17,930 nt of DNA from Flammeovirgaceae bacterium (lineage in GTDB: Bacteria; Bacteroidota; Bacteroidia; Cytophagales; Cyclobacteriaceae): NCBI GenBank assembly GCA_016709845.1, contig JADJMA010000049.1, forward strand, positions 1 to 17,930, written 5' to 3'. Below, piece after piece: positions 9,340 to 17,357 of this stretch. A model generated the notes under the pieces. It was not told the origin of the DNA. It saw only the letters and a program-made list of their open reading frames with translations, and ran no database searches. Position 1 is the first letter of the stretch; each line of letters opens with the position of its first letter. Position numbers and translations under genes: made by a program.

Positions 9340-10689
9340 AAGCAGATTAAAACTCAACGTAAAAACGGTCTTCACGTCCAATTCTGATTTTACAGATAAC
9401 GACCCATTGTGCATTTGCATGATTTGCCTTGAAAGCGCAAGACCAATGCCTGATCCGGTTTTTTTGGTGGTGAAGAAAGGAATAAAGATCCGCTCAATGG
9501 CTTCGGGAATAATACCCGGACCATTATCAATAACTTCAATTAATACGGTATTGTTCTGGTAGCGACCTACCACCTCAATTCGAGCTGATGGTGTGTTCTC
9601 GAGTGCCTCTATGGCATTTTTAACCAGGTTGATTAATACTTGTTCTATCATTTCTGCATCAATCTGTATGGTGAGATACTCAGATTCACAGATACAACTA
9701 AAATCTATGTCTGTTTTTTTTAATTCTTGCTTCAGTAATTGTGCGACTTTTTCAATCAAATCCTTTACGAGCACGGTTGCTATTTTTGGTTGTGGAAGCG
9801 AAGTGTATTCGCGATACGCATCAATAAATTTAATAAGTCCTTTGCTTCGGTTTTCGATCGTAGTTAATCCTTCGCGTAAGTCATCAGCTCCTTCAGCTTT
9901 AAGCTCGTAGGTGTCCTCTTTTTTGATTAAATCCTGTTCTAAGATTTCCCGTAAGGTGGAAGTAAGTGAAGAGATAGGTGTTATCGAGTTCATGATTTCA
10001 TGACGCAACACGCGCGTCAGGTTTTGCCACGATTCTAATTCCTGCCTTTGAAGTTCTGTTTGAATATTCTGAAGAGTAACTAGTTTAACGGTGTTTCCAC
10101 GAATTCTTAATTCAGTTGCTTGTAGGGTAAGTAAATACTCCTGTCCCTCCTTATAAAGCGAACTTTTACCAGACTGCACTTCCATAATAGCTTCATAAAG
10201 TTTGGGATTCTTAGAAGCTAATTCATTTATATTTTTCAAGCCTGCAATACCAATGTATCGTTTAGCGATCGCATTCATTAATTGCACTTGCCCTTCCGGA
10301 TCAAATGAAATAATACCCGTTCTTACCTGTTGAACAATGGTGTTAAGGTATTGCAAGTGTTCTTCTTTTTCAGAGCGCGTACTGCGAAATGCTTCGAGCA
10401 CTTCATTGAAGGCTGTATTAAGTTCGCGAAAGCTTTTACCCAGTTTATTATCATTGGCAAAACCTGAAAGAAAATCAGAGTACTTTACAGATTCCAAGAA
10501 CCTGGTTAGTTTTCGATTTGTTTGTGAAGTGAATCGATATAACTCGATCAACTGACCAACAATTATAAGACAAGTTAGCCCTGCAGCGAAAATCATGTTG
10601 GGTCGGCTAACCATAAATACAAACAACGCCATTACAAGCCCTAACAAGACTACTCTAAAAGCAACGCGAAAGCGGAAATCGTTAAACAT
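9325..10689 (-). CDS. NtrB-like sensor histidine kinase
   Basis: An intact membrane histidine kinase of 454 residues, numbered from the ATG at 10689; an in-frame TTG five codons upstream is less likely. Two membrane helices (about 9-28 and 32-49) are joined by a very short outside loop, so there is no large periplasmic sensor domain. A linker and a PAS-like domain (about 108-205, with TIVQQVRTGIISFD and MNAIAKRYIG) follow. Next come the H-box RVLRHEIMNSITPI with phospho-His 230 and the ATPase: N-box INLVKNAIEAL (about 353-363), G1 IDNGPGI (about 387-393), F-box FIPFFTTK and G2 GSGIGLAL. The HEIMNSITPI form is that of NtrB/NtrY-type kinases, whose partners are NtrC-type activators. One is encoded 138 bp upstream on the same strand, so this is its likely kinase and phosphatase. 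The signal is probably sensed in or near the membrane. Confidence 0.9.
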   Translation of the reverse strand: MFNDFRFRVAFRVVLLGLVMALFVFMVSRPNMIFAAGLTCLIIVGQLIELYRFTSQTNRKLTRFLESVKYSDFLSGFANDNKLGKSFRELNTAFNEVLEAFRSTRSEKEEHLQYLNTIVQQVRTGIISFDPEGQVQLMNAIAKRYIGIAGLKNINELASKNPKLYEAIMEVQSGKSSLYKEGQEYLLTLQATELRIRGNTVKLVTLQNIQTELQRQELESWQNLTRVLRHEIMNSITPISSLTSTLREILEQDLIKKEDTYELKAEGADDLREGLTTIENRSKGLIKFIDAYREYTSLPQPKIATVLVKDLIEKVAQLLKQELKKTDIDFSCICESEYLTIQIDAEMIEQVLINLVKNAIEALENTPSARIEVVGRYQNNTVLIEVIDNGPGIIPEAIERIFIPFFTTKKTGSGIGLALSRQIMQMHNGSLSVKSELDVKTVFTLSFNLLKNQN

Positions 10690-10827
10690 AAATTGATTAA
10701 ACAATTTGATAATTTACTGATTGTTGAAAATTACGAATTTGCCATCGGCCTGGTTCTTTGAAATATCCTTTCGCAAAAGGTTCGGTCAATATCCATTTTC
10801 AAATTAGCATATCTTATAATTTTCAAA

Positions 10828-12213
10828 TCAGAGCCCATGTTTTTCCAATCTTCGATACAGCGATGATCGGGTTAGCCCTAACTCTGCAGCTGCCTGCGTA
10901 ATGTTGCCATTGTACTTTTTAAGCACTTTGCGGATCAGTAATTTCTCAACCTCATCAAGATTAAATTGATCGAGATTAATTTGTTGGTCGGTCTCTTTGG
11001 CTAATGGGGCCGCAAAATTAAAATCTTCAGGTTGCAATACCGAAGAGTTACTTAAAATGATAGCTCGCTCTAAGGCGTGCTGTAACTCACGAATATTACC
11101 TGGCCACGGATGTTTGGTCATTCGCGTCATCGCGCCTTCGCTGATCTTAGAAATATTTTTTCCGTAACGGGATGCATACAGTTTAAGGAAGTGGTAGGCC
11201 AGCATAGGAATATCTTCCATCCGATCTCGTAAAGGAGGAATTTCTATTTCGATCGTGTTAATGCGATATAACAAATCTTGCCGAAACCGATTTTCCTTAA
11301 CCATCTCATAGAGTGGCAAATTGGTTGCGCATATTAATCGCAAGTCTATTTGTGTTTCTTTGTTAGAGCCAACCCGGTTTACCTTCTTATTTTGAATGGC
11401 AGTAAGCAGTTTAGCTTGCAACGGCATGGATAGGTTGCCAATCTCATCAAGAAATAAAGAGCCTTGATTGGCTAACTCAAACCGGCCGGCCCGGTCCTCT
11501 TTCGCATCAGTAAACGATCCTCTCTTATGACCAAAGAGTTCGCTTTCAAACAAAGTTTCCGTTATCGAACCTAAATCCACACTTACAAAGGATTCACTTT
11601 TCCGGGCAGAGTTTCTATGAATGGCACGCGCAATTAACTCTTTACCCGTTCCGTTTTCGCCTAGAATCAATACGTTGGCATCGGTATGCGCTACCCGTTC
11701 GATGGTTTGAAAAATTCGTTGCATGATTTGGCTTTGGCCAATGATGTCGCTGTATTTTTCGTTGATCGATTGGTTGATTTCTTCATTCTTAATTTTAAGT
11801 GACTGCACCTGATCGCGGGATTCGCGCAACCGCATGGAAGAGTAGAGTGTCGCCAACAGCTTTTCATTCTCCCAGGGTTTTAATACAAAGTCTGTTGCTC
11901 CGGCTTTAATCGCTTTCACAGCCATCTGCACATCGCCATACGCAGTGATCAATACAACCACGGCCGAAGGATCAATGCTAAGAATCCGCTCAAGCCAATA
12001 ATAACCTTCGCTGCCACTGCTCACATCTTTGGTGAAGTTCATGTCCAATAAGATGACATCATAATCTTCATTGCCCATAAGTGCCGGTATGGCTTCCGGA
12101 TTTTTCTCAATGTCAACCTGTGCGACATGGCGTTTCAAGTACATTTTTGCTGCCTTCAGTAGATCTTCGTTGTCGTCAACAATCAGAATTTTTCCATGTT
12201 TGGATTCGGCCAT
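10828..12213 (-). CDS. NtrC-family sigma-54-dependent response regulator
   Basis: An intact transcription activator of 461 residues. The receiver domain (about 8-125) has the acidic pair D13/D14, phospho-Asp 57 in VILLDMNF, T90 and K112. The AAA+ domain (about 155-385) has Walker A GENGTGKE (175-182), Walker B GSLFLDE (241-247) and the sigma-54-contacting loop at 222-227, which reads GSFTDA instead of the classic GAFTGA. A Fis-type helix-turn-helix (about 425-460) closes it, with GNITQAAAELGLTRSSLYRR. It is the first gene of a leftward pair with the NtrB-like kinase. It lies divergent from the membrane-fusion gene across 268 bp that hold two palindromes and a sigma-54-like promoter. The likely role is phosphorylation-dependent activation of the ABC efflux genes from sigma-54 promoters; direct binding is inferred. 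Confidence 0.93.
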   Translation of the reverse strand: MAESKHGKILIVDDNEDLLKAAKMYLKRHVAQVDIEKNPEAIPALMGNEDYDVILLDMNFTKDVSSGSEGYYWLERILSIDPSAVVVLITAYGDVQMAVKAIKAGATDFVLKPWENEKLLATLYSSMRLRESRDQVQSLKIKNEEINQSINEKYSDIIGQSQIMQRIFQTIERVAHTDANVLILGENGTGKELIARAIHRNSARKSESFVSVDLGSITETLFESELFGHKRGSFTDAKEDRAGRFELANQGSLFLDEIGNLSMPLQAKLLTAIQNKKVNRVGSNKETQIDLRLICATNLPLYEMVKENRFRQDLLYRINTIEIEIPPLRDRMEDIPMLAYHFLKLYASRYGKNISKISEGAMTRMTKHPWPGNIRELQHALERAIILSNSSVLQPEDFNFAAPLAKETDQQINLDQFNLDEVEKLLIRKVLKKYNGNITQAAAELGLTRSSLYRRLEKHGL

Positions 12214-12327
12214 AAGTAGATTCTATTTTTAAAGTCTGTTGGCAAGCGGGCAATATTAATACCGGATTAGTGATACCCTTAATTTGCGCCAGTTCGCAAG
12301 TCTGCCGGTTTCAAAGGTAAATATTCT

Positions 12328-12343
12328 TGTCCGCAATCGGACA
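12328..12343. promoter_or_regulatory. Candidate activator site A (TGTCCG-CAAT-CGGACA)
   Basis: A perfect 16-bp inverted repeat with 6-bp arms and a 4-bp spacer. It fits the form GTnC-N6-GnAC shared with three other intergenic sites here. Its centre lies 82 bp before the GG of the sigma-54-like -24 element, within the range used by NtrC-type activators. Confidence 0.55.
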
Positions 12344-12348
12344 GATAC

Positions 12349-12362
12349 GTTCACATGTGAAC
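12349..12362. promoter_or_regulatory. Candidate activator site B (GTTCACATGTGAAC)
   Basis: A perfect 14-bp palindrome of the form GTnC-N6-GnAC. Its centre is 20 bp, about two helical turns, after site A, and about 62 bp before the -24 GG. The paired same-face arrangement is typical of sites bound cooperatively by Fis-HTH activators. Confidence 0.55.
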
Positions 12363-12414
12363 TCTGAATTATATTAATTTCCATTAAAAAGCACCTTTTT
12401 TAAGTCAATTTCCG

Positions 12415-12430
12415 TTGGCACGCTTGTTGG
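12415..12430 (+). promoter_or_regulatory. Candidate sigma-54 promoter of the fusion-protein gene
   Basis: TTGGCACG-N4-TTGG matches the sigma-54 consensus (TTGGCACG-N4-TTGC) at the whole -24 element, the spacing and TTG of the -12 element. The invariant C of the -12 element reads G, and a GC follows one base later. One surplus G could explain this in a sequence with other homopolymer indels. It lies 52 bp before the start codon at 12482, downstream of sites A and B. Confidence 0.55.
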
Positions 12431-12481
12431 CAAGTGCAAGAAGAATTTAGAATATGCGTTTTACCCGAGTTATACGGACCC

Positions 12482-13726
12482 ATGGACAAGAAGATTGCTA
12501 AAAGAACTGGACCCTGAAAAAATTGCAACGTATGGTGGTATCGCCCTACTGGTATTTTTATCGCCTATCAATTTATTTTGCTGACCGCAGGTCAACGTTT
12601 TAAAACGGATAAAGACAAATTTACCATCTCCACCGTGCAACGCGGAGAGTTCAAAGAATTTATCCCGCAGACGGGTACCGTAGAACCAGCCCGCACGGTT
12701 TACCTGGATGCGATCGAAGGTGGAAACATCAAGAACATCACCAGCGAAAGCGGTAAGATGTTGAAGAAAGGGGATGTGATTTTGGAACTCACCAATCTTA
12801 ATCGAGAATTGACAGTTCTGCAGCAGGAGGCTTCTTTTAATGAGAGTATCAACCGAGCCCGGGAAACCAAGTTGAACATCATGAAAAATGATTTGGATCA
12901 GCAACAACAGTTAGCTCAAATCGAAAATCAATTGCAGATATTGGAACCACAGTATAGACGTCAAAAGCAATTGTATGAAAAGAAGCTGATTGCCAAACAA
13001 GAGTTTGAACAAACAGAGGCGAATTATAAGTATAACCAGGAGCGGATGAGAATTACCCATGCTGCTTATACAGCCGACTCCATTGATCGCATACGACAAC
13101 TAAGGTTTACAGCTGAATCAGAGCAGAAAATGATGGTTAGCTTAAATGGTTTATCCAAGATTCTTGACAACCTGGTTATCCGTGCTCCAATCGATGGGCA
13201 ACTTTCTACTCCACACTGGGAGGTAGGACAAGCCGTAAGTCAGGGCCAACGATTAGGGCAGGTTGATATTGTTGGAGCTTACAAAGTACGGGTACCCATA
13301 GATGAATTGTATTATCCAAAAATTTCTGTGGGCTTGCCTTCCACGACTACTTATGCCGGCAAAGACTTTAAATTGGTAATCACGTATATCTACCCTACTA
13401 TTCAAAACGGCAGGTTTGAAGTGGATATGGATTTTGTTGGTGAAACGCCCAATGATATACGAAGAGGGCAATCGTTGCGTTTGCGCATTGAACTGGGCCA
13501 GGCATCGGAAGAGTTGCTGTTACCGGTAGGTGGATTTTACAAGGATACGGGTGGTAATTGGGTGTTCGTGCTTGATAGCGATAATAGGGCCGTACGCAGA
13601 AATATTAAGCTTGGCCGTAAGAATACCGAGAATTTCGAAGTGTTAGAGGGACTTCAACCGGGCGATCGGGTTATTACGTCATCGTATGAGAATTTTGGTA
13701 ACAACGAGGTTTTAATTCTCAATTAG
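12482..13726 (+). CDS. HlyD/MacA-type membrane-fusion (periplasmic adaptor) protein, frame-interrupted near the start
   Basis: An adaptor of about 414 residues linking an inner-membrane ABC exporter to an outer-membrane channel. The chosen ATG (12482) gives MDKKI, then an N-terminal membrane anchor (TYGGIALLVF-FIAYQFI) readable only across two compensating frame changes: one near 12500-12520 and a missing T in the T-run near 12555. From 12578 the frame is open. It holds half a lipoyl/barrel-sandwich domain (about 70-107, GGNIKNITSESGKMLKKGD), a long coiled-coil hairpin (about 109-222), and the returning lipoyl half (LVIRAPIDGQLSTPHWEVGQ). A beta-barrel and a membrane-proximal domain follow, with GRFEVDMDF, RRGQSLRLRIELG and LPVGGFYKDTGGNWVFV. 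This order is that of MacA-like adaptors. It is the first gene right of the divergent sigma-54 control region and lies 154 bp before the ATPase gene. Confidence 0.88.
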
Positions 13727-13880
13727 AGAAAATATTGATGACTTTATGTGATTTATGCAACCATTTGAATATAAAGGCGTCTAATAGAAATAAAATCTGG
13801 AAGTAACCTTTGTGAAAAAATAAAGTACTTAATAAAACTATAATCAATTACACTACATCTAACACTAAACTGAACAGGTT

Positions 13881-14570
13881 ATGATCAAACTAAAGAACTT
13901 AGAAAAGGTTTATACAACAGAAGAGGTGGAAACCACTGCACTAAACAGCATTAATCTTGAAATTAAAGATGGTGAGTTTGTTGCCATTATGGGTCCATCG
14001 GGTTGTGGTAAATCTACCTTGCTTAATATTTTAGGCTTGCTCGATAATCCTTCGGGGGGCGAGTATCATTTTGGCGACCATGAGGTTGCAAAATATTCTG
14101 AGCGGCAGCGCGCACAATTGCGCAAAGGTTCGATCGGCTTTGTATTCCAAAGTTTCAATCTGATTGATGAGTTGACCGTTTTCGAAAACGTTGAACTACC
14201 TTTGCTGTACTTAAAAGTACCTTCTGATGAACGCAAAAGGAGGGTTGAAGAAGTGCTTGAGCGCATGAATATCATGCACAGAAGAAATCACTTTCCACAA
14301 CAACTATCGGGTGGGCAGCAGCAACGCGTTGCGATTTCAAGAGCTATTGTTGCCAAACCAAAAGTGATTCTTGCGGATGAACCGACTGGTAATCTTGATT
14401 CTGCCAATGGGGAAGAAGTGATGAAGTTACTTTCTCAATTGAATGAAGAAGGAACAACCATCGTTATGGTTACGCACTCACCGTATGATGCAAACTATGC
14501 ACACCGAATTATCAATCTATTTGATGGTAAAGTGGTGACTGAGAATATCAAAGAGCAATTTCATGTTTAG
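13881..14570 (+). CDS. ABC transporter ATP-binding protein, MacB/LolD type
   Basis: An intact ATPase of 229 residues, the full length of the family. Motifs in order: Walker A GPSGCGKS (38-45), Q-loop Q90 in FVFQSFNLIDELT, signature LSGGQ (142-146), Walker B VILADE with D166/E167, the D-loop NLD (171-173) and switch His 199 in MVTHS. The FNLIDELTVFENVELPL stretch is characteristic of ATPases that pair with FtsX/MacB-type permeases: MacB, LolD, or antimicrobial-peptide exporters. The gene follows the adaptor gene by 154 bp, where no GTnC-N6-GnAC site or -24/-12 element was found, so it is probably read from the adaptor promoter. A strong terminator follows it. It likely powers more than one of the permeases downstream, since no second ATPase gene is seen. 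Confidence 0.95.
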   Translation: MIKLKNLEKVYTTEEVETTALNSINLEIKDGEFVAIMGPSGCGKSTLLNILGLLDNPSGGEYHFGDHEVAKYSERQRAQLRKGSIGFVFQSFNLIDELTVFENVELPLLYLKVPSDERKRRVEEVLERMNIMHRRNHFPQQLSGGQQQRVAISRAIVAKPKVILADEPTGNLDSANGEEVMKLLSQLNEEGTTIVMVTHSPYDANYAHRIINLFDGKVVTENIKEQFHV

Positions 14571-14629
14571 TATTTAAGATTTCAGGGACTTGCTTCCTGA
14601 TTCGTTCTTCATAGTTTAGGTTTAGGTTA

Positions 14630-14671
14630 AATAGGGCTCATTCTGTTTTCAGGATGGGCCTTATTTGTTTT
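14630..14671 (+). terminator. Strong rho-independent terminator after the ATPase gene
   Basis: A 16-bp stem (14630-14645 with 14650-14665) closes on a TTTT loop. Only three pairs are G-T wobbles and there is no mismatch. A T-rich tail (TGTTTT) follows. It lies 60 bp after the ATPase stop and before the first permease, so adaptor and ATPase appear to form one transcript and the permease another. Confidence 0.8.
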
Positions 14672-14684
14672 AAGAATCAACACA

Positions 14685-14698
14685 GTATAAAGTTGAAC
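14685..14698. promoter_or_regulatory. Candidate activator site, degenerate (GTAT-N6-GAAC)
   Basis: It matches the GTnC-N6-GnAC form at all but one fixed base (T for C in the left half). Its centre lies 22 bp before the exact site at 14707-14720, repeating the paired layout seen upstream of the adaptor gene. Alone it would be unconvincing. Confidence 0.35.
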
Positions 14699-14706
14699 GC
14701 CCATCT

Positions 14707-14720
14707 GTACAATACTGAAC
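14707..14720. promoter_or_regulatory. Candidate activator site C (GTAC-N6-GAAC)
   Basis: Exact match to GTnC-N6-GnAC; the inverted repeat extends outward to ATCTGTAC/GAACAGAT (14703-14724), with 7 of 8 positions paired. Its centre is about 57 bp before the GG of the next -24-like element, against about 62 bp for site B. Confidence 0.5.
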
Positions 14721-14767
14721 AGATATTTTTGAAGTAGCTATATTGCAGCAGTTTGCATTAAAATTCA

Positions 14768-14783
14768 TTGGCATATTTCTTGG
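14768..14783 (+). promoter_or_regulatory. Candidate sigma-54 promoter of the first permease
   Basis: TTGGCATA-N4-TTGG has the -24 core TTGGCA and correct spacing to a -12 TTG. As at the adaptor promoter, the C of the -12 element reads G. It lies 55 bp before the chosen permease start and downstream of two candidate activator sites. The -24 element is weaker than in the adaptor promoter (TA in place of CG). Confidence 0.42.
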
Positions 14784-14838
14784 GCACTATGCAACCCTAG
14801 CTTTGTATATTCGTCATTGTCCTGTCAAATCAATAGCT

Positions 14839-17224
14839 ATGATCAAAAACCACTTACTGATCACCCTTCGGAGCCTTACCAAAAACAAGTTTTTCATTTT
14901 TGTAAATGTATTTGGTATGGGTATAGCCATTGCGTGCTGTATCGTTGCCTATTTTAATTACGATTTTAATCGAAGCTTTGATTCTTACCACCCCCAAGCG
15001 AGTTCTATTTATCGGGTAAACTCCGTTCGTGAGTTTCAAAATAATCTTACCTCGTATGGTTATGTGCCCATGGGGTTAGGAAATGCAATCAGACAAAATA
15101 ATTCAGGTATTGATAAAGTGATTCGCTACTCACCGAGCGGGGGTAATTTTCGCATTGGAGAGGAGCTCTTTGATAATGAACTTACTTTTGTGGACCCCGA
15201 ATTTTTTGAAGTTTTTACTTTTGAGTTTATTGAAGGCACGGCTGAGTTGAAAAACAAAAATCAAATTATTATCAGCGATAAGCTTGCTAAAAAATACTTT
15301 GGTTCAGATAAGGTACTTGGAAAGCCCATCACCCAAATGCTTGATAGTGGTAAAGTTAAAGAGTACTCAGTTACCGGGGTTTTTAGAGAACCACCGTCTA
15401 ACTCAAGCTTCGATGGCAGTGCTTATGTTTACTTTGATAATCAGTTTGATCGGGGCGATCCGGACTATAATGAGAATGGATGGAGCTACCGAAGTACATT
15501 ATTTGTGCAGGTTAAGGATGCTGGTAGAATTGCAAACATTGAGAATTCGCTGACAAACCTATACGGAAAACAATAACAAAATTCGCGAGGACTTTATTAT
15601 TCGCAAGTTTGAGCTTGAATCGTTTGTAGGTATGGCCGTGCGCGATAGTTACAATGAGAAACCCGGTTCCTGGACACGGGATGCCTCACCCATTGCCGCT
15701 GTAATGGGAATTAGTATGATGGGTATTTTTGTCTTATTAATTGCCTGTTTTAATCTTACCAACACAGCGGTAGCCATCTCATCGCGCAGGCTAAAGGAAA
15801 TTGGTATTCGTAAAGTAATGGGTAGCACGCGTGCGCATCTGATTTTTCAATTTATTGGAGAAACCGCCTTTATATGTTTACTGGCATTAGTAGTAGGAAT
15901 TCTAATTGCGGATGTTTTGCTTATTCCTGCATTTAATAGAATGTGGCCCGACCTGAAGTTGGTCGCTGATTATTTTGGTAGACACTGGCTTTCTGCTTTT
16001 CATTTCAGCAACACTCCTTTTTACAAGCCTGTTAGCAGGAAGTTACCCGGCCTTTTACATCAGCCATTTTCAGCCAACCAGTATTTTAAAAGGCAAACTT
16101 AAATTTGGCGGCACGAATTATTTCACACGAATTTTACTGACCCTCCAATTTGCTATTTCCTTAATGGCTATCGTATGCAGTTTTGCTTTTACAGATAATG
16201 CGAGAAGTATCAAAGCGAATTTGATTTGGGCTTCAATAAATCAGGACTTATTTTTACTTATTTGAATAACCGGTCCGAATACGAAACCTACCGAAATGCT
16301 TTGATGGAGAATCCAGGTATAATCTCTATCGCTGGGTCGGAACACCACATCAACTCTAGTTATATTAATGATCCGATTAAATACGATGGAAAAGAAATTG
16401 AAGTTGACATTATGAATGTGGATCATGATTACATTCAGACGGTTGGACTTACTCTTTTAGAAGGACAGGACTTTAAAAAGGATTCGGAGACGGATAGAAA
16501 GGAATCTGTTATTGTTACCGAGGAGTTTGTAGGAAAGTTAGGAATGAAAGAAGCTCTTGGAAAGGAAGTGATCTGGATGGCACGGTTAAGTATTATATCG
16601 TAGGCGTTGTGAAGAATATTTATAATAACGGGTTATGGGATGAAATGAGACCTGTAATGATTCGATATGGATCGAAAGATGTGGTTCATCACATACTGGT
16701 AAAAGTTCCAGCCGATAAACTCGTTGCAACCAACCAATTTATGGAAGCCAAATGGAAAGAGATTTTTTTCAAATAAGACCTATAACGGTCGGTTTATGGA
16801 CGAGGAATTAGTGGAAGCAAACACAGTGAACAACAACATTGTAACCATGTTTATTTTCTTAGGAATTGTGGCCCTTTTATTATCAGCAACGGGTCTTTTT
16901 ACACTGGTGTCATTAAATATTATAAAAAAGATGACGGAGAGTGGGATACGAAAAGTGTTGGGGGCTTCTGTGACGACTATCTCAAAAGTTGTTAATACCG
17001 AGTTTGTGATTATTCTTTTGATAGCATCCTTTTTAGGAGGCATGGCCGGTGCCTGGATGTCTGAAATGCTTATGAGCAGCATCTGGGATTACTATCAAAA
17101 GGTTAGCATCATAACAATAGTTGTTTCGGCTTGTATCCTATTCTTTACCTCTTTTTTGTCGATTGGCTATAAGACATTTAAGACAGCAACTCTTAATCCA
17201 GCCCATGTACTTCGCGATGAATAA
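14839..17224 (+). CDS. FtsX/MacB-type ABC transporter permease, frame-interrupted
   Basis: One permease of about 795 residues, the usual length for Bacteroidota members with two copies of the MacB periplasmic domain plus FtsX unit. The ATG at 14839 (MIKNHLLITLRSLTKNKFF) is chosen because it puts the first membrane helix (FIFVNVFGMGIAIACCIVAY) at the expected place. Then come a periplasmic domain (IYRVNSV, FTFEFIEGTAELKNKNQIII, SVTGVFREPPSNSSF), an FtsX segment (GIFVLLIACFNLTNTAVA, RRLKEIGIRKVMGS), helices near 15985-16050, a second periplasmic domain (QTVGLTLLEGQDF), a second FtsX segment (SGIRKVLGASVTTISKVV) and the NPAHVLRDE end. Five frame changes are needed, near 15570, 15970, 16210, 16575 (TGGGAT read as TGGAT) and 16765 (surplus T in a T-run). 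Substrates of the group include lipoproteins, peptides and macrolides; none can be chosen here. Confidence 0.85.
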
Positions 17225-17248
17225 TATTTGCCTTAGGTTGTAACTAAA

Positions 17249-17262
17249 GTTCGTACTTGAAC
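17249..17262. promoter_or_regulatory. Candidate activator site D (GTTC-N6-GAAC)
   Basis: Exact match to the GTnC-N6-GnAC form, in the 133-bp gap between the two permease genes and 96 bp before the second start. No convincing second copy lies 20-22 bp away. Confidence 0.42.
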
Positions 17263-17302
17263 GTCTAAGTTTTACCTGCCTAAACTCTAGTGACTTCGCA
17301 AG

Positions 17303-17318
17303 AAGCAAGAATTTGCTT
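17303..17318. promoter_or_regulatory. Inverted repeat with possible degenerate -12 element
   Basis: AAGCAA-GAAT-TTGCTT is a perfect inverted repeat 40 bp before the second permease start. TTTGC at 17312-17316 resembles a sigma-54 -12 element and a GCA lies about the right distance upstream, but the -24 GG is missing. It sits where a promoter driven by site D would be expected. Weak. Confidence 0.2.
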
Positions 17319-17357
17319 GTTGATTTTTATCATCTGTGCAATACACATAAAATTTAT

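Noticed and set aside
12239..12254. Another sigma-54-like element starting TTGGCAAG
   Set aside because: The sequence at the -12 position (CAAT) does not fit TTGC, and it lies upstream of the activator sites, far from the adaptor start.
12470..12907. A 145-codon open frame on the reverse strand opposite the adaptor gene
   Set aside because: It lies opposite well-supported adaptor coding sequence and its translation resembles no protein family. The same holds for other antisense frames at 9593-9910, 14066-14275 and 16780-17082.
13727..13880. An activator site or sigma-54 promoter directly before the ATPase gene
   Set aside because: No GTnC-N6-GnAC match and no -24/-12 pair was found. The nearest GAAC (in CTGAACAGG before the start) lacks a left half.
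14839..17224. Programmed ribosomal frameshifting as the cause of the split permease
   Set aside because: Five separate shifts in both directions, at unrelated runs, do not fit a programmed event, which normally uses one slippery site. Indel error or decay is simpler.
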